The notes below the pieces were generated by a model. It did no database searches and had not been told where the DNA came from. It worked only from the letters and a program-made list of their open reading frames with translations. Shown one piece after another: positions 1-6,671 of a stretch of DNA of 47,364 bases; position 1 is the first letter of the stretch; the number at the start of each line of letters is the position of its first letter. The position numbers were made by a program, and so were the translations under genes. Origin of the DNA: a virus; IMG/VR virus record IMGVR_UViG_3300031616_000012, positions 1 to 47,364 of that record; one strand, 5' to 3'.

Positions 1-127
1 GATCCATTCGGTGCCGCAGGCGTCCGCGTTCCGGCAGAGCACGTTGCCGCTGCGACAGATCGCCGCCGATGAGCGGGTGTCGCTGCAGGTGTCGTGCCCG
101 GTGCCGTTGGGCGGCAACCTGGAGCCC
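1..127. repeat. Terminal direct repeat, left copy
   Basis: Bases 1-127 are identical to 47238-47364. The repeat lies inside one open reading frame that continues in phase across the join. It is therefore best read as the assembly overlap of a circular contig rather than a biological terminal repeat, and a 127-base overlap is a common k-mer setting. One copy should be removed to give the unit genome. Confidence 0.95.
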
Positions 128-2320
128 GGCAACATCATGCTGCGCCGCCTGGACCCGTTGAACTTCTACCTGTGCCGGGTCCAGGTCACGACCGCGTCCG
201 TCGTCCAGATCGTGATCTTCCGGAACTCGACCGCAGGTGGGTCGGTGACCCTGCTCGGCCCGGTTGCCGTCGCCGGGATCACCCACTCCGCCGGGATACC
301 GCTGAAGATCGAGGCTGAAACGTACGGGTCGACGATCCGGATGCGGGTCTGGCAGGGAACGGCGAAACCGGCAGGTTTCACCGCCCAGGTCGTCGACCCG
401 ACACCGCTGGACCAGGCCGGGATCGCGGTCGGGATCCGCAACGGGGTCGCGGCCGGCAACACCAACACGTTCCCGGTGCAGTTCACCGTCGACAACTACC
501 TTGCCGAGCAACTTCCGGTCCGGTTCGAGGGCCGCATCGACGAGTTGCCCGTGTCGTGGGACCCGACCGCCCGGGACTCCACCGTGTCGATCTCGGCGTC
601 CGGGGTTTTCCGGCAGATGCAGCAGGGCACCGGGCCGCCGCTGTCGGCGGCGATCCGGGCGATGACGTCCCGGTTCCGGCCGCATCCGGTCGAGTTCTGG
701 CCGATGGAGGACCCGGCCGGGAGCGTGTCGCTCGCCTCCCAGGTCGGCGGTACACCGATGTCGTACAGCGGGTTGAGTCTCGCCTCCTATGCCGGTGCGC
801 TCGGCTGCGGGTCGCTACCGACCTACGGTGCGGTCGGCTACTCCACCGGCCCGGTGCCGCTCGTGGTCGGCGCGACCCAGTGGGCCATCCGGGCCATCAT
901 CAAGGTCGACACCACGCCGTCGGTCAACTCGCAGCTCCTGGCCTGGTCCACGACGTCGGGGATCCGCTGGTCCCTGGTGATCGACACCGGTAACGGGATG
1001 ACGCTGCGCGGGACCGACAGCACCGGCAGCCTCGGGTCCGTCGCGGTCAGCTGGTCCCAGTTCTACGGCAAACCGATGTACGTGGTCATCAACGCGCAGC
1101 AGTCCGGCTCGGACATCAGCTACTCGCTGCAGGGCTTCGACATCCTCGCGAACACGTTTTTCGCTCCGTTCACCGGCACCCTGACCACCCAGTCCGTCGG
1201 CTGGCCGCAGCAGATGACGACCGGTAACTCCGCCAACGGTTTCACCGGGTCGATCGGCGAGACCGCCGTCTACAGCGACATCAACGGGGGGCAGTTCAGC
1301 GGCGCGTTCGGCGGCTGGATCGGGAACACCGCCACCAACCGGATCGCCGGTGTCTGCGCCGACGCGCAGATCCCGGTGTCCGTCGCGGACGACACCACCG
1401 GCAAGGTGTCGACGCTAGGCCCGCAGCCGATGCTCAACACCCTGGGTTTGATCCAGGACGCCGCCACGGTCGACGGTGGGATCCTCTACGAGCGTGGTTT
1501 CGGCGCCTTCTACCTCGCCCGGTACGAGAGATACAACCGGCCCGTTGATCTGACGCTGAACCACAGTCTGAAGCAGTTGTACGACCTGAAGCCCACCGAC
1601 GACGACCAGACGTCCCGTAACTACGTGGTCGTGTCCCGGCCGAACGGGTCACGGGCGGTCGCGTCGAACCCCGCGCACATCGCCAAATTCCAGTTGTACG
1701 ACGAGGGGATCACCCTCAACCTGCAACTCGACTCGGACCTGCTGTACCAGGCCGGGTGGCGGGTCAACCTGGGCACCGTCGACGACATCCGCGTCGGTCA
1801 GCTCACCATCAACTTCGCCGCCAATCCGGAGTTGCTGACGGCGTGGAAACGGTGCTGGACCGGCTCCCGGATCCAGATCCTCAACCCGCCGCCGGAGCTC
1901 GGCGTCCCGCTCCTGGACCTGCAGATCGAGGGCTGGACGGAGACCATCGACCCCGGTGAGGGCTCATGGATGGTCACCCTGAATCTCACGTCGGCCCTGC
2001 CGTGGCAGGTGTTCGAACTCGAGGCCGCCGGGAACGCGTCCCGGCAGGACACCGACGACTCGACCCTCAGTGTGGGTGTCACCGCCTCGGCGACGACCCT
2101 GTCCGTCGCCACCGTCGCCGGGAGTCCCCTGTGGACGACGGCGGGCGGGGATGTCCCGTTCGACGTCGAGGTCGACGGGGAACGGATCACCGTCACCGCC
2201 GTCACTGGCTCGTCGAGCCCACAGTCGTTCACGGTCGTCCGCGGCGTCAACGGGACCGCGATCGCCCATTCCAGCGGTGCCCAGGTGTCGCTGTGGCAGC
2301 CGGGCGTGATCGCCCTGTGA
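2..2320 (+). CDS. Large minor tail protein, 3' part (gene begins at 46813 across the circular join)
   Basis: This is the C-terminal 772 residues of a protein of about 914 aa that starts at GTG 46813. The order of parts in full-length numbering is: an N-terminal tail-type domain; a beta-sandwich-like stretch (about 130-310); a return to the tail fold at PVRFEGRIDELPVSWD (about residue 314) and FWPMEDP (about 374), motifs I associate with siphovirus Dit/Tal-type minor tail proteins of actinophages; a second laminin-G/concanavalin-like stretch (about 400-590); and a C-terminal beta domain with DVEVDGERITVTAV. The likely role is distal tail or baseplate, with the inserted beta domains perhaps binding cell-surface glycans. 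It sits downstream of the tape measure and upstream of the lysis candidates. The tail assignment is firm; the exact Dit versus Tal role is inference. Confidence 0.8.
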   Translation: MHSVPQASAFRQSTLPLRQIAADERVSLQVSCPVPLGGNLEPGNIMLRRLDPLNFYLCRVQVTTASVVQIVIFRNSTAGGSVTLLGPVAVAGITHSAGIPLKIEAETYGSTIRMRVWQGTAKPAGFTAQVVDPTPLDQAGIAVGIRNGVAAGNTNTFPVQFTVDNYLAEQLPVRFEGRIDELPVSWDPTARDSTVSISASGVFRQMQQGTGPPLSAAIRAMTSRFRPHPVEFWPMEDPAGSVSLASQVGGTPMSYSGLSLASYAGALGCGSLPTYGAVGYSTGPVPLVVGATQWAIRAIIKVDTTPSVNSQLLAWSTTSGIRWSLVIDTGNGMTLRGTDSTGSLGSVAVSWSQFYGKPMYVVINAQQSGSDISYSLQGFDILANTFFAPFTGTLTTQSVGWPQQMTTGNSANGFTGSIGETAVYSDINGGQFSGAFGGWIGNTATNRIAGVCADAQIPVSVADDTTGKVSTLGPQPMLNTLGLIQDAATVDGGILYERGFGAFYLARYERYNRPVDLTLNHSLKQLYDLKPTDDDQTSRNYVVVSRPNGSRAVASNPAHIAKFQLYDEGITLNLQLDSDLLYQAGWRVNLGTVDDIRVGQLTINFAANPELLTAWKRCWTGSRIQILNPPPELGVPLLDLQIEGWTETIDPGEGSWMVTLNLTSALPWQVFELEAAGNASRQDTDDSTLSVGVTASATTLSVATVAGSPLWTTAGGDVPFDVEVDGERITVTAVTGSSSPQSFTVVRGVNGTAIAHSSGAQVSLWQPGVIAL

Positions 2321-2330
2321 GGAGCCTGTC

Positions 2331-2837
2331 ATGACGATGCCGACCCCGAACGCGGGCGCCCGGTGGACCGCGGCGCAGATCGCGGCGCTGCTGCCGGTGC
2401 GGGCGTACAAACCGTCCGACACGATCGTGGTCTCCACGACGACGATCGCCGCCGACCCGGACCTGTCCATCCCGGTGGTTGCGAACGCCGAATACGACAT
2501 CCGGCTGCACATCGTCTACCAGCAGGGGACCGTCGCGCAGCTCATCAACGGTTTCACGGCGCCGGCCGGGGCGACGTTCGAGTGGGTCGCGTACGGCCTG
2601 GCCACGTCGGTGACGGCGTCGGACATCGGTTCGATCAGCGTCCAGCAGCGCGGGCTGACCGACGTCAAGACGATCGGCGGGACGAACGCGGTCAGTGTCG
2701 TCTGCGACATCGACGGCCGTCTGGTCGTCGCGACGAACGCCGGGTCGTTCGTATACCGCTGGGGGCCCAGCGCGGTCAACGCCACCGGCGTCGTCGTCAA
2801 GGCCGGCAGTTTCATGGTCGCCCGCCGGATCGCCTGA
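2331..2837 (+). CDS. Virion-associated protein of unknown function (tail tip region)
   Basis: A protein of 168 aa beginning ATG 10 bases after the large tail gene, with GAGG at 2321 as ribosome site. It is Val/Thr/Ala-rich with alternating beta-type segments and no membrane segment or cysteine cluster, apart from one Cys near residue 124. The TIVVSTTTIAADPDLSIPV segment looks like a short beta-sandwich fibre or decoration protein. The position between the tail protein and the endolysin candidate suggests a minor tail or fibre component. No specific family recognised. Confidence 0.6.
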   Translation: MTMPTPNAGARWTAAQIAALLPVRAYKPSDTIVVSTTTIAADPDLSIPVVANAEYDIRLHIVYQQGTVAQLINGFTAPAGATFEWVAYGLATSVTASDIGSISVQQRGLTDVKTIGGTNAVSVVCDIDGRLVVATNAGSFVYRWGPSAVNATGVVVKAGSFMVARRIA

Positions 2838-2847
2838 GGAGAGTGTC

Positions 2848-3702
2848 GTGACGAACGCCCCGGCCGATCTGCTAGGCCTCCGCTCGGAACTGGAGTCGCT
2901 CACCGGTCTATCCCCTGTGGACATCGGGATCGTCGGGAACGGCGCCCACCAGAAGAGCGGCGGCTACCACGAGGGCAAGGACACCCTGCAGGCGAACGGT
3001 CTGTGGGCCGGGGACTACTCGGTCCGGCTGGCCAGGGACCGCAACGGGTGCACGCTGTCGGCCAGCGCGACGGACATCGGTGCCGGCTGGCGGCAGGGCC
3101 GTACGACGTGGCTGCAGTGGAACAACCTCCTCGCCAACACGCTGCGCGCGAACGATCCGGCCCTGGCCGCGGTCCGGGCCATCAACTACAGCCCGAACGG
3201 TACGACGCGGTGGCGGATCGACCGGGAGACCGGGTGGCGGACAGAGTCGTCCGGGGACACCGTCGACATCCACACCCACATCGAGTTCTACCGGGACACC
3301 GAAGGCCACCGGCAGCAGGCCCTGGACCGGATCGTCGCCCTCGCCCAGCAGGCCATCACCGGGCAGGCCGCCCCATCCTCGGAGGTTGATGTGACACCGG
3401 AAGAGCACACCAAACTGGACGCCGTCTACAACCTCTACGACCAGGTGCAGTTGCCGGGCGGCGGCGCGACGCAGTTCCAGGTCCCGATCACCAAGTTCAT
3501 CAAGGGCATCGCCGCGGACGTCGCCGCGGTCAAGGTCGCGGTGGGTACCCCGGCGCCGATCGTGTTGTCGCCGGAGCAGATCACCGAGGTCGCCGCAGCC
3601 CTCGCCGGGCTCGTCCCGACCCTGGAGGAGTTCCGGGCGGTCGCGGACGCGGCGGTCAAGGCCCGGCTCGACGGGGCGTCGATCCACACCGCAGGCGCGT
3701 AA
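2848..3702 (+). CDS. Putative endolysin / M15-like peptidase
   Basis: A protein of 284 aa. GTG 2848 is chosen because GAGGAGAG lies just upstream and the preceding gene stops at 2837. The N-terminal 160 residues carry GGYHEGKD (H41), SASATDIG (D76) and DIHTHIEFYRD (H142/H144). This spaced His-Asp-His set could ligate zinc as in M15/VanY-type peptidases, and the pattern is common in actinophage proteins in this position. The C-terminal 110 residues are helical and Ala/Val-rich, without a classical cell-wall repeat. No other amidase, lysozyme or peptidase gene occurs in the genome, and the next gene is a small membrane protein, so a role as lysin is the best reading. A tail-associated peptidase is the alternative. 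Confidence 0.55.
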   Translation: MTNAPADLLGLRSELESLTGLSPVDIGIVGNGAHQKSGGYHEGKDTLQANGLWAGDYSVRLARDRNGCTLSASATDIGAGWRQGRTTWLQWNNLLANTLRANDPALAAVRAINYSPNGTTRWRIDRETGWRTESSGDTVDIHTHIEFYRDTEGHRQQALDRIVALAQQAITGQAAPSSEVDVTPEEHTKLDAVYNLYDQVQLPGGGATQFQVPITKFIKGIAADVAAVKVAVGTPAPIVLSPEQITEVAAALAGLVPTLEEFRAVADAAVKARLDGASIHTAGA

Positions 3703-3758
3703 CACAACCTCACCGCGGACTCCCAGACCCGATTCCGCCGAGCCACACGGGGTACACG

Positions 3759-4046
3759 TTGAACCAGGTGCTGCTGTACGCCGGATGGCTCGCGGGCATC
3801 GGCGCGGGCCTGACCGCTGGAGGCTGGATCATGTCCAAGGCCTGGCGAGGCTGGCGCAAGATCGGCCACTTCATCGACGACATGGCCGGTGAGCCGGCCC
3901 GGCCCGGGGTCGCTGCCCGGCCGTCGCTGGTTGAGCGGATCGCCGCCATCGAGACCGAGGTCAAACCCAACGGCGGCGGCAGCATGCGCGACGTCGTCAA
4001 CCGGATCGAGCGGCGCCTCACCGAGCTGGAGCAGCGGCCCCGCTAG
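3759..4046 (+). CDS. Small membrane protein with coiled coil, holin candidate
   Basis: A protein of 95 aa starting at TTG 3759 (GTG 3768 is an alternative). Residues 4-24 (VLLYAGWLAGIGAGLTAGGW) form one membrane segment. It is followed by a basic amphipathic stretch and a C-terminal charged helix ending RIERRLTELEQRPR. It lies directly after the endolysin candidate and before a bidirectional terminator, the usual place for a holin or holin-like protein. A single membrane span and the C-terminal coiled coil are also seen in actinophage membrane proteins of unproven function, so the holin label is inferred from position. Confidence 0.5.
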   Translation: MNQVLLYAGWLAGIGAGLTAGGWIMSKAWRGWRKIGHFIDDMAGEPARPGVAARPSLVERIAAIETEVKPNGGGSMRDVVNRIERRLTELEQRPR

Positions 4047-4104
4047 GGCTGGCAGGCCAGCGTCTCGACGGTCGCCCCGCCCGCCCTGTGACCCGCCAGA
4101 CGAC

Positions 4105-4146
4105 AGCGCCCCCCGACTCGGCTTCACGGCCGGGCCGGGGGGCGCT
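4105..4146. terminator. Bidirectional hairpin terminator between convergent operons
   Basis: A perfect 11-bp inverted repeat, AGCGCCCCCCG (4105-4115) and CGGGGGGCGCT (4136-4146), with a 20-base loop. It lies between the stop of the plus-strand lysis/tail operon (4046) and the stop of the minus-strand cluster (4166). There is no long T-tract, as is usual for high-GC actinobacterial terminators. Confidence 0.7.
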
Positions 4147-4165
4147 TCCGTGTGCCCGGCGCACG

Positions 4166-4450
4166 TCACACCCCCGTGACGGCGGTCAGGCGCTCCTCCT
4201 CCCGGATCCGTCCGCGTGCCTGGCGGCGCTTGTCGTCGGCCCGCTCCAACGCCTGCATGACAGCCAACTGTGCCCACTCCGGTGTGCCGTGCGGCAGGAC
4301 GGAGTACAACTCGGCCCACAGCCGGCCCTCGCGCTGGGCGTTGGCGAGAGCCTGCCGGTAAGAGGCGAGTATCCCGCCCTCGGTCGACGGCTCGCCGGCC
4401 GCGAGCAGGCTCTCCAGGTCGTGCTCGATCTGCTGGACGGTGCGCGTCAT
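4166..4450 (-). CDS. Small helical protein of unknown function, last gene of minus-strand cluster
   Basis: A protein of 94 aa. ATG at 4450 is chosen because GAGGAGC lies 5 bases upstream and the codon overlaps the previous stop as ATGA. The sequence is acidic and helical (QIEHDLESLLAAGE, then WAELYSVLPHGTPEWAQ) with a basic C-terminal tail (DDKRRQARGRIREEERL). The EWAQLAVMQALERADDKRR segment suggests a helical bundle or dimer. No cysteines, no membrane segment and no recognised family. It is translationally coupled to 4447-4638. Confidence 0.65.
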   Translation of the reverse strand: MTRTVQQIEHDLESLLAAGEPSTEGGILASYRQALANAQREGRLWAELYSVLPHGTPEWAQLAVMQALERADDKRRQARGRIREEERLTAVTGV

Positions 4451-4638
4451 GACTGCTCCTCGATGCCTAGGTCTTCCGGGTACCACAGGGGTGTGCGGGC
4501 GTTCAGGCGTTCGGCGGGCTGGACGTGGTTCCGGGCGATCCAGGCGCGGAGGGCGCCGGTGGACGGCCAGCGGTCGGAGGCGGCCACCGCCTGCTCGGTG
4601 GTGAGAGCCAGGCGGCCGTCGACGCGGATCTCGATCAC
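4447..4638 (-). CDS. Small winged-helix/excisionase-like DNA-binding protein
   Basis: A protein of 63 aa starting GTG 4638, overlapping the upstream stop (GTGA) and the downstream ATG (ATGA). After a short beta segment (VIEIRVDGRLAL), the stretch TTEQAVAASDRWPSTGALRAW reads as a helix-turn-helix. PAERLNARTPLWYPEDL resembles the wing of MerR/excisionase-type domains (hydrophobic wing followed by an xxWYPEDL helix). It could be the cluster's own regulator acting at the 20-bp palindrome at 4875-4894, or a recombination directionality factor. Both roles are inference. Confidence 0.6.
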   Translation of the reverse strand: MIEIRVDGRLALTTEQAVAASDRWPSTGALRAWIARNHVQPAERLNARTPLWYPEDLGIEEQS

Positions 4639-4862
4639 TTCGTCGCCAGGAGCCAGGCGGTGAGGCGCTGCTGCAGGGCCAGCAGCTGGTCGCGGGTCAT
4701 GTCGATCTGCACGGCGTCGGTGTCGGTGCCGGCCTCCATGCGGTACGTGCCGTCGCCGTCGCCGGTCGACCAGTCGAAGTACCCGCCCTCGGTGTTGTCG
4801 AGGTAGTAGCCGGCTTCGGCGGTGGCGGTCAGGTCGGCCATGAGCTGCTCGGTCTGCGTCAT
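4635..4862 (-). CDS. Small acidic protein of unknown function
   Basis: A protein of 75 aa starting ATG 4862 with TTGGGGGC just upstream. It is strongly acidic in the middle (DNTEGGYFDWSTGDGDGTYR) and ends in a helix (DMTRDQLLALQQRLTAWLLATK). First gene of a three-gene minus-strand operon with 4-base overlaps. The 20-bp palindrome ends 13 bases upstream of this start. The small, acidic, beta-then-helix layout would suit a protein-binding inhibitor, but there is no family match to support a function. Confidence 0.6.
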   Translation of the reverse strand: MTQTEQLMADLTATAEAGYYLDNTEGGYFDWSTGDGDGTYRMEAGTDTDAVQIDMTRDQLLALQQRLTAWLLATK

Positions 4863-4874
4863 GCCCCCAAGGTA

Positions 4875-4894
4875 GTACGCGAGCGCTCGCGTAC
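4875..4894. promoter_or_regulatory. 20-bp perfect palindrome upstream of the minus-strand operon
   Basis: GTACGCGAGCGCTCGCGTAC reads the same on both strands. Its near edge is 13 bases upstream of the ATG at 4862, where a repressor would overlap the leader or promoter of the 4862-4166 operon. A perfect 20-bp dyad is unlikely by chance, and no coding gene covers it. The binding protein is unknown. Candidates are the excisionase-like product of 4447-4638 and the GntR-type product of 6330-6557. Confidence 0.7.
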
Positions 4895-5193
4895 GCCATG
4901 CCCTCTGACCTGCTGTTGCTTGACCTGTAGGCCTTGACGTCCGGCTCCGGCCGGCCGGCCGCGCCCGTAGTGTCCGGGTTGGATATGAACCCGTCGGTAA
5001 CTTGTTCAGAGAGTTAGCGATCTTCAATGCGCCCGAACCGGACAGGAGGATCTGCGACCGACCCCACGCCGTCCGATCCCGACCGAACGGGTGAGCCCAA
5101 ACCGGACGCATCGCCCTTGATCAATAAGATTGGCACGGATAACGGACGAATCGACTTGATCAAAGAACGAAACGGGCAACACTCTGCGTCAGG
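4895..5193. other. Non-coding stretch between two minus-strand operons, with possible promoter
   Basis: No supported gene lies between 4863 and 5193. Apart from the 20-bp palindrome there is an AT-richer segment at 5110-5170 with two copies of CTTGATCAA (5116-5124 and 5155-5163), 39 bases apart. Read on the minus strand, TTGATC (5163-5158) is followed 16 bases later by TATCCG (5141-5136), a weak promoter match. It could drive the 4862-4166 genes. Confidence 0.4.
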
Positions 5194-5490
5194 TCAGACC
5201 GTCAAACACACCCGCGCCAGCTGGCCGGCCGCCGCCGCGCGCCCCTCCGCAGTCGTGGCATCCCGCAGCCGCATCCCCGCCTCTGCGATCTCCGGCACCG
5301 CCGAGTCCGCGGCCATCCGTCCGACACCTGCCGGGTCGTCCGGGACCACTCCCGCGTTGACGTACCCGCACACCCGGGCCCCCGGGTCGGTGTGGTCCTC
5401 GGGTGCACCCCACGCTGCCGTCCCGAGCACCAGCACCGCAGCCAGCACGGTCAGACCTGCCAGTTGTTGCTTCACGTCCACCCTCTCCAT
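5194..5490 (-). CDS. Small secreted protein
   Basis: A protein of 98 aa starting ATG 5490. MERVDVKQQ is a short n-region, followed by a hydrophobic core (LAGLTVLAAVLVLGTAAWG) and a probable signal-peptidase site near AWG-APED. This leaves a mature acidic protein of about 70 aa with two cysteines (RVCGYVNAG and ARVCLTV) that could form a disulfide outside the cell. It lies 3 bases after the stop of 5494-5661 and is the last gene of its operon. Export of a tiny protein from a lysogeny-side cluster suggests a surface or exclusion role, which is inference. Confidence 0.65.
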   Translation of the reverse strand: MERVDVKQQLAGLTVLAAVLVLGTAAWGAPEDHTDPGARVCGYVNAGVVPDDPAGVGRMAADSAVPEIAEAGMRLRDATTAEGRAAAAGQLARVCLTV

Positions 5491-5493
5491 GTC

Positions 5494-5661
5494 CTATCGA
5501 GCGACGCGCCTGCGCGCGGTCGCGACCAGCCGCCGCACCACGGCCGCCATCTGCTCCCGGTCCAGATCCGTCCTGCCCACGACCGCGCTGATCGCGTCCA
5601 ACGTCGCCGACAGGATCGCGGCCTCCGTCGACACCCGCTCCAGCGCCCGCTGCGGGCTCAC
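5494..5661 (-). CDS. Very small helical protein
   Basis: A protein of 55 aa starting GTG 5661, overlapping the upstream stop as GTGA. It is almost entirely helical, with a hydrophobic/Ala repeat (STEAAILSATLDAISAVVG), a short turn (RTDLDRE) and a strongly basic end (VVRRLVATARRRVAR). The two-helix layout is compatible with a dimerising DNA- or protein-binding element. No recognised family. Confidence 0.55.
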   Translation of the reverse strand: MSPQRALERVSTEAAILSATLDAISAVVGRTDLDREQMAAVVRRLVATARRRVAR

Positions 5662-5873
5662 CGTCCACCAACCCAGCCCAGAAACCGCAGGTACAGGCCC
5701 TTCGTGTCGCCGAGGTCCTCGATCGCCTGCGCCCACGACGCTGCCATCGCCAGGCCCCGCGGCACGCTCGCCCAGGTCGTCATCATCCGCTCGCGGGCGT
5801 CGGCGCACGGCCACTCCAGTCCGCAGGTGTCGCAGGCCCACGACGGCCGCAGCGGATCGTGCCGCGCGGTCAC
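5658..5873 (-). CDS. Small CxxC protein of unknown function
   Basis: A protein of 71 aa starting GTG 5873 (GTGA overlap with the upstream stop). It contains WACDTCGLEWPCADARERM, a three-cysteine motif found in small actinobacterial and actinophage proteins of unknown function. A helical C-terminal half follows (AASWAQAIEDLGDTKGLYLR). With three Cys it may bind metal together with His5 or with a partner. Both neighbours overlap it by 4 bases, so the genes are probably made together. Confidence 0.6.
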   Translation of the reverse strand: MTARHDPLRPSWACDTCGLEWPCADARERMMTTWASVPRGLAMAASWAQAIEDLGDTKGLYLRFLGWVGGR

Positions 5874-5986
5874 CGGCCCCTCGCCATCTGGGCCCAGTAG
5901 GTGGTGCACCGGTCCAGCCAGAGGCCGCACGCGCACCGGTAGTACTTGCTCCACCAGTGCCGTCGTACCGGTCGATGCTCGTCCAT
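5870..5986 (-). CDS. Tiny aromatic two-cysteine protein, first gene of minus-strand operon
   Basis: A protein of 38 aa. ATG 5986 is chosen because a strong GGAGG lies 5 bases upstream. The frame stays open further upstream, but no other start has a ribosome site. The sequence is basic and aromatic (HWWSKYYRCACGLWLDR) with CxC and a third Cys-free tail. It may be a half zinc site that pairs with the next product (5658-5873), which also carries unpaired cysteines. No family recognised. Confidence 0.5.
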   Translation of the reverse strand: MDEHRPVRRHWWSKYYRCACGLWLDRCTTYWAQMARGR

Positions 5987-6194
5987 CGTCGCCTCCAACG
6001 TCTGGGTGAGCGCGGTCCGGTCCAACCCCGCGGCCGCCGGGCACTTGTCGGCATCCGCGGACCGGACCGCGCTCGGTCCGGGAGCGCCGGGCGGGGCGGC
6101 GGCCCGACCACCGCTCACGCGGTTTGCTGGACCAGCGCAGGGCGCCCCGCCCGGCTTCGGTGGGGGAAACCAGCCCCGATTTTGCCGACCAGGG

Positions 6195-6223
6195 TTGGGT
6201 ACCACCTCGATCGAGGTTAGAAT
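6195..6223 (+). promoter_or_regulatory. Candidate sigma70-type promoter of the GntR-type gene
   Basis: TTGGGT (6195-6200), a 17-base spacer and TAGAAT (6218-6223) form a good actinobacterial -35/-10 pair, with a start predicted near 6230. The spacer contains a 14-bp palindrome, and a second palindrome covers the predicted start, as expected for autoregulation by the product of 6330-6557. Confidence 0.55.
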
Positions 6224-6268
6224 GCTTAGCATGCTAACCGCAAGCCCCGTGAGTGGTGAGCATGCTCA
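6204..6268. promoter_or_regulatory. Three helically phased palindromes (operator array)
   Basis: The sites are ACCTCGATCGAGGT (6204-6217), TTAGCATGCTAA (6226-6237) and TGAGCATGCTCA (6257-6268), all perfect palindromes. The last two share the core AGCATGCT. Centres are 21 and 31 bp apart, close to two and three helical turns. The array overlaps the candidate promoter and leader of the GntR-type gene, and lies upstream of the minus-strand operon starting at 5986. Confidence 0.65.
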
Positions 6269-6329
6269 GCATCTTGAGTCCGGAGGTGGACACGTGGGAT
6301 CTTGGTCGAGCCGACCAGGGAGTTTCACG

Positions 6330-6557
6330 ATGCCACGTCCGTCTTTTCGGGCGACGATCGTCGCCGACATCACCCAGAAGATCACCGATGGGACATGGCC
6401 GCCGGGCCACCGCCTGCCGTCCCAGCGGGAGCTTGCCACCGCCTACCACTGCTCCGCCCAGCCGGTCATCGCCGCCATGGAAGAGCTGGAGCTACGCGGC
6501 TTCGTCGAGAGCCACCGCGGTATCGGGTGGTTCGTCCACGATCACCCTCCGGTGTAA
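6330..6557 (+). CDS. GntR-type winged-helix regulator lacking an effector domain
   Basis: A protein of 75 aa starting ATG 6330, with AGGGAG 7 bases upstream. It is essentially only the GntR DNA-binding domain: a first helix (SFRATIVADITQKITDG), the GntR signature WPPGHRLPSQRELATAYHCS, a recognition helix (AQPVIAAMEELELRG) and wing (FVESHRGIGWFVHD). The usual C-terminal ligand-binding domain is absent, so it is probably a constitutive dimeric repressor. Three palindromes directly upstream suggest autoregulation and control of the divergent minus-strand operon (first start 5986). Confidence 0.8.
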   Translation: MPRPSFRATIVADITQKITDGTWPPGHRLPSQRELATAYHCSAQPVIAAMEELELRGFVESHRGIGWFVHDHPPV

Positions 6558-6671
6558 ACACCGTCACCCAAACGGGGGATAGTAACGAGTCTTTACAGAT
6601 CGTTAACGTCCGATGACACCTCGCGACAGCCCCGGACCTCGGCGCGCGGCCATCCCAAGGAAGGCGCCCCG

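Noticed and set aside
5027-6220. Open plus-strand frame of 397 codons opposite the small-gene cluster
   Set aside because: Low-complexity Arg/Ser/Pro/Ala translation typical of an antisense frame in high-GC DNA, no ribosome site, and it overlaps seven coupled minus-strand genes with plausible protein features.
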